A program made the position numbers and the translations under genes. A model generated the notes under the pieces. That model did not search any database. It saw nothing but the letters and a program-made list of their open reading frames with translations, and was not told the origin of the DNA. This document shows, piece after piece, positions 9,477-19,247 of a stretch of 64,000 nt of DNA. Source of the DNA: JAVDCA01 sp963819385 (lineage in GTDB: Bacteria > Pseudomonadota > Alphaproteobacteria > Rhizobiales > Xanthobacteraceae). Position 1 is the first letter of the stretch. Every line of letters begins with the position of its first letter. The stretch covers positions 930,001 to 994,000 of the forward strand of contig CAWFVV010000002.1 in NCBI GenBank assembly GCA_963819385.1. The letters are read 5' to 3'.

Positions 9477-10541
9477 CTATCGAAGGACTTCTCCCTCCAG
9501 TTCCGGAACCTGATCGGGCATGAGCCGCCGGCGGATCAGCAGATCCCGCACCTCGGCACGCGACGCAACCGTCCGGCTCGATATGAACTCGTGATCGAGC
9601 TTGGCCCCGCGTTCTCCGCCCTCGCGCAGCTCTGGAAGGATCGGGTCGATCACGTAGTAGTCTCCGCGCTCGTAGGTACGCTCCGCCTCTTCGGCCGACA
9701 CCAGGCTCTCATGCAGCTTCTCGCCGGGGCGCACACCCACGATCTCGGTCTTGATGGGACGGGCGCCGACCAGCTCGGCCGCCACATCCACGATACGCGC
9801 CGACAATGCCCGCGGAACGTAGGTTTCACCGCGTCGCGCCCCGCCAACGGCCGCAAAAATCGTTTCAACGGCATCGTCGAGACTCAACAGGAACCTCGTC
9901 ATGTCGACGCTTGTGATCGTGACCGGGCCGCCGTTGCGAATTTGCTCGTGAAACAACGGGATGACCGACCCGCGGGATGCCAGCACATTACCGTAGCGGA
10001 CCACGCAGAAGCGCGTCTGCGGGCATGCGAGGTTCGCCCGCACGAACACTCGCTCCTGGATCGCCTTCGTCATCCCCATCACGTTCACGGGCTGCACGGC
10101 CTTGTCGGTCGAGACGCCGACCACCGTGTGAACGGGCAATCGAAAGTCGCGTATCGCCGATACGATATTCTCCGCGCCCGTGATGTTGGTCTTGACGGCT
10201 TCCTCCGGAAAGTACTCGCACGTCGGCACCTGCTTGAGCGCCGCCGCGTTGAACACGACATCGGCGTCACGCAATGCGCTCACGACCGCGGTCGGGTTGC
10301 GCACATCGCCGATGTGGAACTCGAGCGCGCGCTCGAAATTCCGGTAGATGATCTCGTCGGTCGAGTGGCGCGTGTGTAGATATTCCACCCGCATCTGGTG
10401 CTGCTTGGCCTCGTCGCGCGAGAACACCACGATCTTCCGCGGGTGCCCGAAAGCACCGGACAGGAGATGCCGCACGAGGGTTTTGCCGAGCGATCCGGTC
10501 CCGCCCGTAATGACAATTTTCTGGTCGTCGAAGAGCGCCAT
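9477..10541 (-). CDS. wbvB: UDP-GlcNAc 4,6-dehydratase/5-epimerase, WbvB/FnlA/CapE type
   Basis: A 354-residue soluble short-chain dehydrogenase without membrane segments. It has GGTGSLGKTLVRHLL near the N-terminus, FNAAALKQVPTCEYFP, GVSTDKAVQPVNVMGMTK with the MxxxK active site, and VRYGNVLASRGSVIPLF. This set is typical of the inverting dehydratases (FlaA1/CapE/WbjB/WbvB) that turn UDP-GlcNAc into a 4-keto-6-deoxy-L-sugar. It is the first enzyme of the L-QuiNAc/L-FucNAc routes. The RmlD-like reductase gene ends 32 bp upstream and is probably in the same operon. Confidence 0.88.
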   Translation of the reverse strand: MALFDDQKIVITGGTGSLGKTLVRHLLSGAFGHPRKIVVFSRDEAKQHQMRVEYLHTRHSTDEIIYRNFERALEFHIGDVRNPTAVVSALRDADVVFNAAALKQVPTCEYFPEEAVKTNITGAENIVSAIRDFRLPVHTVVGVSTDKAVQPVNVMGMTKAIQERVFVRANLACPQTRFCVVRYGNVLASRGSVIPLFHEQIRNGGPVTITSVDMTRFLLSLDDAVETIFAAVGGARRGETYVPRALSARIVDVAAELVGARPIKTEIVGVRPGEKLHESLVSAEEAERTYERGDYYVIDPILPELREGGERGAKLDHEFISSRTVASRAEVRDLLIRRRLMPDQVPELEGEVLR

Positions 10542-10573
10542 CCCTCATACTCTCTCTTGCTTGCCGGACCGCG

Positions 10574-11431
10574 TCACAACGACAATTCCGCGTGCATGTC
10601 GGCAATCATGCGTTCCCACGCCGCCGGCGCGAACCCGGTCGCGGCGCGAAACCTGCTGCTGTCCAGCCGCCGGTCACAGTGGAAATCCTCGTCGCGATCG
10701 ATCTCGACGCCCAGTTGATAGACGCGATTGACGATCCCGAGAAGGTCATACTTGCTGATCGCCTCCGACGAGACGTGCCACACGCCCGACAAATCGGCGA
10801 AGTCGCGGATCACGCGGATGACGAGATCCGCGAGCGCTCCGGTCGTGAAGCCGGTGTATAGCGCGTTAGCATAGCCTTTGATGCGCCGGCCTCGTTGCGA
10901 AATCATCCACTCGAGAAGCCCCGTTTGCCGTGCCAGTTCGCGTCCGATGATCGAGGTCCGGATCGTCAGCGCGTGCGGCCGATCGACCTCGCCGAGCAGC
11001 TTGCTGCGCCCGTAGAGGTCGTACGCATCGGGCGTGTCTTCCTCCCGCGAGGGACCGTGCTTGCCCGAGAACACGCAATCCGTGCTGAAGTGAATGAGGC
11101 GTACGTCTCTCTCGCCGCATACCTCGGCCACCTGATGCGGGAAAAGCGCGTTGATCGCGATGACAGGCGCGGCATGCTTGGCTTCTTCGAGCTGCTTGAT
11201 GATGCCGATGCAGTTCACCACCACGTCCGGCCGCACGTCGTCGACGACGCGAGCGACCGACCGCAGGTCCATTGCCGAAACGTCGCCGCGGAGCTGATAG
11301 CCCTCGAGCGCCTTCGCTCGTGATTGCACGTCGCCACGCACGGTCCCGACGGTGTCGAACACGGGGGACAGACGCTGAAGCAGCTTGTGGCCGAGCATCC
11401 CGGCCGCTCCGAGGACCAATACTCGCGTCAC
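10574..11431 (-). CDS. wbvR: RmlD-like 4-keto-sugar reductase, WbvR type
   Basis: A 285-residue RmlD-family reductase. It begins VLVLGAAGMLGHKLLQ, has VVNCIGIIKQLEEA, HFSTDCVFSGKHG and YGRSKLLGE (YxxxK). Next to a WbvB-like dehydratase and a WbjD/WbvD-like 2-epimerase it should reduce the 4-keto-L-sugar to UDP-L-RhaNAc, which the epimerase turns into UDP-L-QuiNAc. The L-FucNAc route instead uses the longer, cupin-containing WbjC/CapF, not seen here. The start is GTG, overlapping the upstream GT4 stop in a GTGA. Confidence 0.82.
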   Translation of the reverse strand: MTRVLVLGAAGMLGHKLLQRLSPVFDTVGTVRGDVQSRAKALEGYQLRGDVSAMDLRSVARVVDDVRPDVVVNCIGIIKQLEEAKHAAPVIAINALFPHQVAEVCGERDVRLIHFSTDCVFSGKHGPSREEDTPDAYDLYGRSKLLGEVDRPHALTIRTSIIGRELARQTGLLEWMISQRGRRIKGYANALYTGFTTGALADLVIRVIRDFADLSGVWHVSSEAISKYDLLGIVNRVYQLGVEIDRDEDFHCDRRLDSSRFRAATGFAPAAWERMIADMHAELSL

Positions 11432-12615
11432 GCGCGCTTCCCTTCCGTCATGCTCTCGATCATCGCATAGGCGTCAAGGATCCGGCGGCGTACCACGTCG
11501 CGGTCAAGTCGCAGCTTCGCGGTCGCTGCATTGATTTCCGCCGCGCCGTCGACGAGGGCATCGTCCGTCGCGGCGCGCGCGAGACGCGCCGCAATCTGAT
11601 CAGGATCATCGGGCGGAACGATGAAGCCGCTCGTTCCGTCCTCCACCCATTCGTCCGCGCAAGCCGTACCTGTCTGGATCGGAAAGGACCCCATGACGAG
11701 GCTTTCGAGAAAGGATGTCGAGGCCCCGTCGGAGATCCCCACGCCAAGCGAAATGCGGGCCCGCCCGTGCAGGCGGAGCATGTCGTCGTGCTCGGATGAA
11801 TACGGCAGACAAGCGATATCCAGGCCGGTGCGCTGCGCGAGAAGCTCCGCCTCGATCTCGACGCTCGGGCTCGCAAGGTGGATCTCGATCCTGTAGCCCC
11901 GCAGCGACTCGGACGCCAGCTCGATCGCCTTCAGCGCCGTGAGCGCACGGCCGGCGAAATGCTCGTATCCCTTGACCGCGATCACTCTGCGCGAGGAAGG
12001 CGGTCCTGGCGCACGCAGCGTTGCGGCGTGCGCCAAGTCCACGCCTCCGCCATTGGGCAGGACTGGTAGCGCGTGCGCCTCGAGGCCGCATCCGCGCGCG
12101 ATCGCGACATCGCGCTCGCATTCGGCGGAATAGAAGTCGGCGGTGCGCAGGATCTCCTTGATCCGGTCTTTATGCCCGGCCAGCCGGCCGAACAGATAGA
12201 TGTCACTGCCGTAGTTCGTTGCCAGCCACGTCGGAAACCTGTCGCCCAACCTCTTCTTCGCCTCCAGGCAAAAATATCCGGCCTGCTGAAATTCCATCGA
12301 ATGGATCAGATCGGGGCGGGTCCGACGTATCACCCAGTCGAACCAGCGCTGTCGCCACTTCGACCGCGGTCGAAATTTGGCCATGAGCGCCTCGAGCAAC
12401 CATGCTCCGCGAACCGGAAGAAGGGTGCACCAGTTCGTTCGGTTCGGCACGACCCGGCTGAGGCCCGGAGCAAGGCGATGAAACGGATACAGAAGCTGAT
12501 GCGGGCCCGAACGATAGGGCGAAAAGAGAATGATCTCATGACCAGCGTGATCGAGATGCCTGATCCAGCGGGCCGAATGAATGCTCGTCGGCATGGCCAC
12601 GAAAAGGATACGCAT
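11428..12615 (-). CDS. Glycosyltransferase family 4
   Basis: The protein begins MRILFVAMPTSIHSARWIRH, a common opening for GT4 enzymes of O-antigen loci, and has ATNYGSDIYLFGRL, ADFYSAECERD and the C-terminal SDGASTSFLESLVMGSFPIQ. A longer form from 12666 is possible, but ATG 12615 starts exactly at the first beta strand and lies 1 bp past the stop of the preceding gene, so it is chosen (395 residues). It resembles the enzyme at 14265-15551 in architecture (DIYLFGR against DIEYFGR; ADFYSAECERDV against CDFHIADCERDV), suggesting an old duplication. Confidence 0.88.
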   Translation of the reverse strand: MRILFVAMPTSIHSARWIRHLDHAGHEIILFSPYRSGPHQLLYPFHRLAPGLSRVVPNRTNWCTLLPVRGAWLLEALMAKFRPRSKWRQRWFDWVIRRTRPDLIHSMEFQQAGYFCLEAKKRLGDRFPTWLATNYGSDIYLFGRLAGHKDRIKEILRTADFYSAECERDVAIARGCGLEAHALPVLPNGGGVDLAHAATLRAPGPPSSRRVIAVKGYEHFAGRALTALKAIELASESLRGYRIEIHLASPSVEIEAELLAQRTGLDIACLPYSSEHDDMLRLHGRARISLGVGISDGASTSFLESLVMGSFPIQTGTACADEWVEDGTSGFIVPPDDPDQIAARLARAATDDALVDGAAEINAATAKLRLDRDVVRRRILDAYAMIESMTEGKRA

Positions 12616-12616
12616 G

Positions 12617-13819
12617 CTAGCTCGCCACCCGACGCAGCACGTCGAGAAACGCGCGCCGCGACTCATTCGCCGAAAATCCGGCCGCTGCCCGCTGAGCGTT
12701 GGCCACGATGCGCGACCGCAGGTTCGTTTCGCCGCGCAAGCTTGTAAGCGCGCTGATGAGCCGGGCAGGCTCCGGCGTATCCACCACCACGCCGCAATCG
12801 TGTTCGCGAAAAAAGCGTGCCACGAAACTGTCTGCCGGCGCGTGCACTAGGATCGGCCTTCCACTCGCGAGATATTCCGCGGTCTTTCCGGGCGCCGCCG
12901 AGCGGATAATCTCCGGAACGCCCGTCATGAAGCCGAGCGGCAGGAAAAGAATGTCCGCGGCTTGCTGCACGCGAAATACCTCGGCACCCTCGACGTGCTT
13001 ATGGGGGCGTACGAGTTTCGGGTTCGAGCCCGACAACACTGACGGATTCTGCCCGGTATAGACGTCGAGCTCAGCCCTGAATTCGACATCCCGCAAAGCC
13101 GCGTTCAGATTGAAGATCGCGTCGAGCTGCGCGTGGTAGACCGCGCCGGTGTAGACCAACCGGACCGGGTCGCCGAAGGGCCGCTGCGACGTATCCGGGC
13201 CGAACGCCTCGTCTGCCGCAGGATTGCGGACGATCAAAACCCGCGCTCCCGTCCGCCGCCCAAAATCCTCGGCAAGAACCTCATTCGGGACGATCACCGC
13301 GGCTGCGCGCGGCGCCCATTGGCGTTCCCAATCCCGCGCCACCTGCCGCAGACGCGGGTCCGGCCACTGCAGCACCGGATCGTCGAACAAGTAGGCGATG
13401 AACGGAATCTCGCATGCACGGCTTGCCAGATAGCTCGCCGGCAGATCGATCGCGCTCGCGGTGCAGCCGACGCATACCTGTGGGCGATCGGCTTCGAACA
13501 TCACCTGCAAATGCTTGGCCCGTTTGGCGACAGGATCGCCCGTGCGGAACTGCGCCCGGATACGCCGAAGACCGGGGATACGCGCCAGCAGCGGGTTCGG
13601 ACCGACACGCGGCAGGCGAACATAGCGCGCACCCTCCGGACCGTGCCGACGCGCCGCGAATGCGACCGCATCGTCGGTCAACAGCGAGATGCAACCTTCC
13701 GGCGCCTCGGCCAGCAGGACGCCCAACACGCGCGCCTGGCCGGATCCAGCGGGCGGCATCGCCGGCGATACGATTGCAGTCCTCGGCCACGCAGGCGAAT
13801 CCGAATTGGCGCCGGTCAT
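12617..13819 (-). CDS. Glycosyltransferase, GT4-like
   Basis: A GT-B protein of about 400 residues. It has TAIVSPAMPPAGSGQARVLG near the start, VCVGCTASAIDLPASYLASR, FIAYLFDDPVLQWPDP, RLVYTGAVYHAQ at the start of the second Rossmann half, and a donor-site segment APGKTAEYLASGRPILVHAP. ATG 13819 is preferred over the upstream ATG at 13894 because the extra 25 residues have no family character. It precedes the GT4 gene at 12615 by 1 bp and is divergent from the small gene at 13882. Substrate unknown. Confidence 0.82.
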   Translation of the reverse strand: MTGANSDSPAWPRTAIVSPAMPPAGSGQARVLGVLLAEAPEGCISLLTDDAVAFAARRHGPEGARYVRLPRVGPNPLLARIPGLRRIRAQFRTGDPVAKRAKHLQVMFEADRPQVCVGCTASAIDLPASYLASRACEIPFIAYLFDDPVLQWPDPRLRQVARDWERQWAPRAAAVIVPNEVLAEDFGRRTGARVLIVRNPAADEAFGPDTSQRPFGDPVRLVYTGAVYHAQLDAIFNLNAALRDVEFRAELDVYTGQNPSVLSGSNPKLVRPHKHVEGAEVFRVQQAADILFLPLGFMTGVPEIIRSAAPGKTAEYLASGRPILVHAPADSFVARFFREHDCGVVVDTPEPARLISALTSLRGETNLRSRIVANAQRAAAGFSANESRRAFLDVLRRVAS

Positions 13820-13881
13820 GTTGTGATATTGTCGTGGCAAGCCGTTCGTAACTGACACGTCATCATCCGCTGGAGCCCATG

Positions 13882-14319
13882 ATGCCGATTTCACGTTGGC
13901 CGTTCGCTCGTCGCACCGCGATGCGCGCCGCTTCTTATCTAAGCGCGCGAATGGGCCGCCATGCCGCCTTGCGCGAATGCATGGCGGCGGAATTGAGGGC
14001 CAACGGATATCACGTCATTCCGAAGCATTATTATTCACCGATACCGGACGAAAGCGATCTAAGCGCGGCCTATTGGGCCGACATCAGCAAGCTCGTCGGC
14101 GTCGAGATCGATCCGGAGATTCCGATGGCGCTGGTCGAAGGGCCGCTTGCCCGTTTCTTCGCCGAATTCCGCCAGCAATTCGGCATCGCCGGGAAATTGG
14201 ACGATGGTGCATCATCGCAACTCATGCTGCGGCTTTTTCCTGAGATCAACGCGATGCGTCGGCACTATCCCGCTTCCGAATCGACGGCGTTCTGGATGCG
14301 CGTCGAAGACGCGCGCTGA
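13882..14319 (+). pseudogene. Short protein, possible methyltransferase N-terminal remnant
   Basis: About 145 residues. The middle (NGYHVIPKHYYSPIPDESDL, then YWADISKLVGVEID) resembles the N-terminal region of some class I SAM methyltransferases of polysaccharide loci, but no SAM-binding glycine motif follows and the last third matches nothing I recognise. GGAG at 13872-13875 sits well for ATG 13882 (ATG 13879 also possible). The 3' end overlaps the convergent GT4 gene by about 55 bp, and a C7/G4 run lies at 14331-14341, so the gene may have been cut by a rearrangement near 14.3 kb. A genuine small gene of unknown function is the alternative. Confidence 0.45.
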
Positions 14320-15551
14320 AGCCGACTTGGCCCCCCCGGGGACGACCGCCTGAAGTCCTTGAAGGACTTCTCGATCCGCCGCCCAACCTCCGGGCGGATC
14401 CGATCGCGGTCCATGCGCGCACGCGCGATCTCCAGGTTTCGCGCGCCGGCGCGAGCGACCAGTGCGTCGTCTCGAATCAGCCGGCGGATGCCCTCGATCA
14501 TCGCGCCCGGATCTGACATCTGAAAAAGGAGGCCGTTGTCGCCGTCCGTGACCCATTCGCGAACCAATTCCAGATCGGAATGCAGCGGCACCGAGCCCAA
14601 GGCCATCGACTCGATGAGGAAGCTCGGTGTTCCGTCGACGTTGGTCGCCGCAATCGTGAACCGTGCCCGAGCATACCGCCGCAGCAGTTCCTCATAGCGT
14701 AGTCGTGGCAGCACCTCGAACGGGAGCCCCTCCTCGCTCGCCAGTCGCCGCACCCGCTCGTCGACATCCGGCGTCGTCATCATGAACTCGACTCGCAAGC
14801 CGCCGAGTTCGCCGCGCAGCGAGGCCAGCGCATCAACGATCGGAAGCGCCACGCCGACAGGCGGTCCGTGACGGCCCTTGACCAGGATCGTGTCGCGCAC
14901 GCTTTCCGATCGGCGCAGCTGGTCCAGGTAGTCGAGATCGAAGCCGCCGTTGGCAAGACAGGTCCCGAGGCTGCGCCCTTTGAGACCGAATGCGGCAGCC
15001 AGCCCGACGTCCCGCTCACAATCGGCAATATGGAAATCGCAAAGATCAAGAACTTTGCGGACCTTCGGAAGGTGCTCTGCTCGCACGTCCGGATATCTAC
15101 CGAAGTACTCGATATCTGTGCCCCAATTGAAATGGAGCCAAGGTGGAAAGGCCTCCCCTATCTTCTCGCGGGCTTCCGCAACCGTATAGCCTTCATTCTG
15201 CATCTTCAGTGAAATGATGCCGTCCGGCCGCCTCGTGCGGATCAACTGTTGAAGCGCCGGCGCCGCGAATTTGGCGCCGTAACGCTCCCAGGCCCATTTC
15301 GTGCGATAATCAAACGGGTCGTCGCGGATCCATCTCCAATGGATCGGCCGACGCCAGGGGATCAGCGTATTGCCGTTCGCGGATTGGCGCGTGACATACG
15401 CGACATGCAGCCGCGTACCGGACAGGAATTCGTCTTCGGCAAAATGGATTTCGCTATGAAACACCTCGACATCATGGCCGATTTCCTGCAGCAGGCAAAC
15501 GAACCGGGTCGCGTGAATGCTCGCCGGATTGCCAACGACGAGCAATCTCAT
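14265..15551 (-). CDS. Glycosyltransferase family 4
   Basis: A GT4 enzyme of about 428 residues. It begins MRLLVVGNPASIHATRFVCL, has HFNWGTDIEYFGRYP, DFHIADCERDVGLAAAFG and, in the donor half, VDGTPSFLIESMALGSVPLH. ATG 15551 overlaps the upstream SDR stop in an ATGA; an in-frame GTG at 15557 is less likely. The last 30 or so residues (after KSFKDFRR) lose family character and overlap the convergent gene at 13882, so the true C-terminus may have been altered. It probably adds one residue of the repeat unit. Confidence 0.86.
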   Translation of the reverse strand: MRLLVVGNPASIHATRFVCLLQEIGHDVEVFHSEIHFAEDEFLSGTRLHVAYVTRQSANGNTLIPWRRPIHWRWIRDDPFDYRTKWAWERYGAKFAAPALQQLIRTRRPDGIISLKMQNEGYTVAEAREKIGEAFPPWLHFNWGTDIEYFGRYPDVRAEHLPKVRKVLDLCDFHIADCERDVGLAAAFGLKGRSLGTCLANGGFDLDYLDQLRRSESVRDTILVKGRHGPPVGVALPIVDALASLRGELGGLRVEFMMTTPDVDERVRRLASEEGLPFEVLPRLRYEELLRRYARARFTIAATNVDGTPSFLIESMALGSVPLHSDLELVREWVTDGDNGLLFQMSDPGAMIEGIRRLIRDDALVARAGARNLEIARARMDRDRIRPEVGRRIEKSFKDFRRSSPGGPSRLQRASSTRIQNAVDSEAG

Positions 15552-16425
15552 TGCCACGCATCCAACACGCCGGCGAGTGTCGTCTCGAAGACGTCGGCCG
15601 GGACCATACCGGTCAAAGCGCTGAATTTCCCGATATCGGCCGCCCAGCGCTCCGGATCCCCGGGTCGCCGTTCACCCGTGAAAGTAATCGGCTTGGTCGA
15701 CTTGAGCATCCGCCGCACGGTATCCGCCACGTCGGAGATCCTTCTCGCGACCCCGCTTCCCACGTTCACGGCCTCGAAGCCCGGAGCATTGACGCATGCA
15801 AGCGCGACAAGCTGGTCGGCCAGCGCATCGATATGCAGAAAATCACGCGTTTCATCGCCGGTTCCATGCAAAAGCACCTCGGATTTCCCGTGATCTTCTC
15901 GAACAGGTCCCAAACGAGCAGCCGCCTCTGCCGCTCTCCGAAAGTCGAGAACACGCGCGCGCTCGTCACGCTGGCACCCATCTCCTCGCTGAAGTCCCGC
16001 GCGAGGCGTTCGCAGACGAGCTTATGCTCACCATACGGCGAAATCGGCGCCGGCTCGGCGTCTTCGTCAACCGGAAGCACGCGCGGGTTGCCATAGACGG
16101 CTGCGCTGGAGACGAGCAGGATTCGCGGTCGCACCGACGCCATACGCAACCCCTCGAGCAGCGCGGCGAACGGACCCACGGTGTCGGCATAATTCGCCGC
16201 AGGGGCCGATATGCTTCTCAATGGAGACGATGCACCGGCGCAATGCACGATCGCGTCCGGCCGGAATGCCTCGGCCGCACGCGCGATGTCTTGCGATGCG
16301 TAGGATTGACCGACAATCACGTGCGCACTGGCGCCGCTGCGCATGATCTCGCCGACGTCCCAGTTCGATCGCCGAGCGCACCGCGCGACCGCCTCGCCGA
16401 TGAAGCCGTTGGCGCCCGTGACCAT
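15548..16425 (-). pseudogene. NAD-dependent epimerase/dehydratase, one frameshift
   Basis: Two frames join into one extended SDR of about 292 residues: MVTGANGFIGEAVARC with the NAD motif, VSSAAVYGN, YGEHK (YxxxK), then a break near 15880-15890 at an AAATCC/GGATTT run, and DETRDFLHIDALADQLV to LAGVLDAWQ. The second part ends in an ATGA overlap with the GT4 start at 15551. It is a nucleotide-sugar epimerase or reductase of GalE-like type; no residue tells which sugar. It could supply the reductase for the gmd product, but that is only a guess. Confidence 0.75.
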
Positions 16426-16443
16426 GAAGTTGGCCGCGCCACG

Positions 16444-17109
16444 TCAACCAGCAACCTCATTGATGACTTTCGCGGGATTGCCGGCGACGATCTTGCGATC
16501 GGCTACGCTCCTCGTCACCACCGCGGCCGCGCCCACGACGACTTCTTGGCCAATCGTCACGCCCTTGAGGATCGTGACGTTGAAACCGATCCACGCCCGA
16601 TCACCGATCTCGACTGGCGACGAGCGAACGTACGTCCAGGATTTCGTTTTGATGAAGTTTGTCGGATCGGCGAGATAGTCGTCATAGCAACGCCGATGGT
16701 CATCCTTGCGCTCGTTCCAATTTGGCGAATGAGTGTCCGTATCTATGATGGTCGCGCTCCACGCCATCAGAACATCATCTCCAACGACGATCTGCTCGGC
16801 CGCGATGAATTGCGATGCGCCCAGTTGGCAGTTGCGGCCCACACGGATCGTCGCGTGTGGTCGCAATATGCTGAAGGTGGAAAAGATATGGGACCCTTCG
16901 CCGATCTCGAGGCAGATGCGTGGCGGGTCCGGTGGGTTGAAAATTTGCAATCCCGCCGATGGCGCAATCAACGCGGTTGGATGGACCGAGACGTAGCTTC
17001 GGAACCGCTGCCACGACGCCGGGATCTGCCCCGGAGCCGCGGGTGAAGTCGCCACCTGCGGGAGGCCCGCAAGGCGGCGCAATCTTCCCACGAGCCAATC
17101 GCGGATCAT
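16444..17109 (-). CDS. Left-handed beta-helix acyltransferase (hexapeptide repeat)
   Basis: A 221-residue protein. After a helical N-terminus it shows hexapeptide-type repeats from about residue 60 (IGEGSHIFSTFSIL, IRVGRNCQLGASQFI, IVVGDDVLMAWSATI), the acetyltransferase signature DTDTHS, a loop rich in charged residues, and IGDRAWIGFNVTILKGVTIG before the C-terminal cap. The family moves acetyl (or other acyl) groups from CoA to sugar hydroxyls or amines. ATG 17109 overlaps the legC stop (ATGA). Because it directly follows legC it is one candidate for the LegH-like N-acetylation step, but it could equally O-acetylate the finished sugar. Confidence 0.82.
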   Translation of the reverse strand: MIRDWLVGRLRRLAGLPQVATSPAAPGQIPASWQRFRSYVSVHPTALIAPSAGLQIFNPPDPPRICLEIGEGSHIFSTFSILRPHATIRVGRNCQLGASQFIAAEQIVVGDDVLMAWSATIIDTDTHSPNWNERKDDHRRCYDDYLADPTNFIKTKSWTYVRSSPVEIGDRAWIGFNVTILKGVTIGQEVVVGAAAVVTRSVADRKIVAGNPAKVINEVAG

Positions 17110-18266
17110 CGGGCCGCGAGCGCCGGGCTCGATGGAAGATTGACGAGGCGCCCCGCGAGATCCTCGCATCGCGCAAGATCCATCCGAGGACAGTCGCGAT
17201 ACATCGGCAGCAGGTGCATCAGGCGCCAAGGCGGCCGCGTCTGGATCTGGCGCGCATTCGACAGCTCAAGGAACCGGTCGCGATCCTCGCGGCAATCGAA
17301 CAGAAGGCTGTTGAGCCAATAGTTGCTGCGCGTGCCATCGGGCTCGCGCACGAAGCGCGGGGCGTTGAGGTGGTCGAATGCCGCGTAATATCGCTCCGCC
17401 AGCCGACGCTTCGCGTCGATCAGTCCCGGAAGGATCTCGAGCTGGGCGCATCCGAGCGCGGCATTCAGGTTCGGCAGTCGATAGTTGTAGCCGACCTCGT
17501 CGTGATCGAAGTCCCAGCCGGCGCCGACCCGCGCCGTCGTGCTGAGGTGCTTGACCCGACGCGCCAGGGCGGCGTCGCCAGTCAGGACGGCGCCGCCGCC
17601 GCCGGTGGTGATCGTCTTGTTGCCGTTGAAGCTGAGCACCGACATCAGGCCGATGCCGCCGACGTGGACACCGTCGCGGGTGGAGCCGATGGCCTCGGCC
17701 GCATCCTCGATCGAGGGCGAGATCGAAGCGCGCACAAACCGCTGCGAGGCCGTCGAGATCGGCCGGATGGCCGAACGCGTGCATCACGATCACGGCACGG
17801 ATCGGCCGGCCGGTATGCCGGTTCGTGAGGACGCCGTCGCGTCGTACTCCCACTGCCTCGAGGCCCTGCTCGAGCGCTACCGGATCGAGGCCGAGCGTCG
17901 CGCCGTCGACGTCGGCAAAATGCGGCACCGCGCCGCAATGCGACACCGCATTCGCGGTCGCGACGAACGTGAGCGACGGCACCACGACCTCGTCCCCCGG
18001 CCGCACACCGGCCGCCACCAGCGCGACGTGCAGCGCCGCGGTGCCGTTCACGAGCGCGATGCGCGTGCGCATTCCGGTGTAGTCCGCCAACATCTGCTCG
18101 AAGCGGCCAACATAGCTGCCCGCCGACGATACCCATCCGCTATCGAGGCAGTCCTTCACGAGCTCCATTCGCGGCCGCCGAACGTCGGCTCGTGCAGTGG
18201 CACCGGCCGGTCCGGCGGCAGACAGTCTTCCAGGATCGCGAGCGCGCGCTCGGCCACGTTCGTCAC
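17106..18266 (-). pseudogene. legC: LegC-family aminotransferase, two frameshifts
   Basis: Joined frames give a DegT/DnrJ/EryC1 aminotransferase of the LegC type: PVPLHEPTFGGRE, then DCLDSGWVSSAGSYVGRFE, VNGTAALHVALVAAGVRPGD, HAFGHPADLDGL, EDAAEAIGS and the PLP-lysine region SFNGNKTITTGGGG. It would aminate C4 of the 4-keto-6-deoxy sugar made by LegB. Breaks lie near 18175 (one base missing) and near 17725 (one extra base in CTCGATCGAG). The start is GTG 18266, overlapping the legB stop in a GTGA; the stop overlaps the acyltransferase start. Confidence 0.85.
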
Positions 18267-19247
18267 AGCGTGTATTCCCGGGTTCGATAGTGCGCGAGAT
18301 TGGCGGGATCGGCGAACCACGCGATCGTCTCGCCCAAGCCGCGACGAAATCCGTCAAGCCCGCCGTAAGCAGGCGCCCAACGAAGCAGTTCGCGCGCCCG
18401 GTCGGTCGAGGCAAACAGCCGATCGACCTCGCTCTCCGCCGGGCGAAGCCGCGCCTTATCCTCCTCGATATCGGCCGAGATGCCCATGAGCTCGGCGATC
18501 AGCCGGGCCGTATCGCCGATCGAGATTTCGAAGCCGCTGCCCGCGTTGACCACCGTGCCGACCGCCTCGGGCGCGTCGATCGCCCGGACAAAGGCCGCGA
18601 CGGTATCCATCACGAAGCTGAAGTCGCGAGTCGGACGCAACGCGCCGAGGCGTAGATGACGCTGCCCGGCGACGAGTTGCGTGATGATGGTGGGGATCAC
18701 GGCGCGGGTCGATTGCCGCGGCCCGTAGGTGTTGAACGGACGGATCACCGAGACCGGCAATCCGAACGAGAGATGGAACGACAGCGCCAACTGATCGGCC
18801 GCCAACTTGGTCGCCGAATAGGGCGACTGCCCGTTGAGCGGATGGTTCCGTGATCGGCACGTAGCGCGCCGTGCCATAGACTTCGCTGGTCGAGGTCTGG
18901 ACACACGCCGATGCCGAGGTCGCGCGCGGCCTGCACCACGTTGAGCGTGCCCTTGACGTTGGTGTCGACGTAGGTGTCGGGCGAATGGTACGAATACGGA
19001 ATCGCGATCAGCGCCGCAAGATGCATGACGACGTCGCGGCATCGCCGTGCGCGCCATGCGGATCGCGAATGTCGCCGCCGAACATCTCGATTGCGCGACC
19101 AGCGGATCGACCTCGTCGAGCCAGCCCCACGAATTGAAAGTTGTAGAGAACGAACGCCCGAACATGTGGCCGGCTCGACCAATACTCGGTCAGGTGCGAG
19201 CCGATGAAGCCATCGGCCCCTGTGACGAGGATCTTGCGCGACGTCAT
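18263..19247 (-). pseudogene. legB: LegB-like nucleotide-sugar 4,6-dehydratase, at least five indels
   Basis: Pieces in all three frames line up in order as LegB: RKILVTGADGFIGSHLTE, FNSWGWLDEVDP, IEMFGGDIRDP, HLAALIAIPYSYHSPDTYVD, TNVKGTLNVVQAARDLG, TSTSEVYGTARYVPITE, GQSPYSATKLAADQLALSF and RPFNTYGPRQSTRAVIPTI, through to HYRTREYTL. LegB performs the 4,6-dehydration that starts legionaminic acid synthesis, on GDP-GlcNAc in the Campylobacter route. Breaks lie near 19140, 19090, 19045, 18905 and 18840. ATG 19247 overlaps the preceding stop (ATGA). The protein motifs are far better preserved than expected for an old pseudogene. Confidence 0.85.

Noticed and set aside
8079..10379. Single 766-residue protein including Gmd
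   Set aside because: Only the middle part is Gmd; the start lies opposite wbvD and the end opposite wbvB. The true C-terminus is in another frame ending at 9430.
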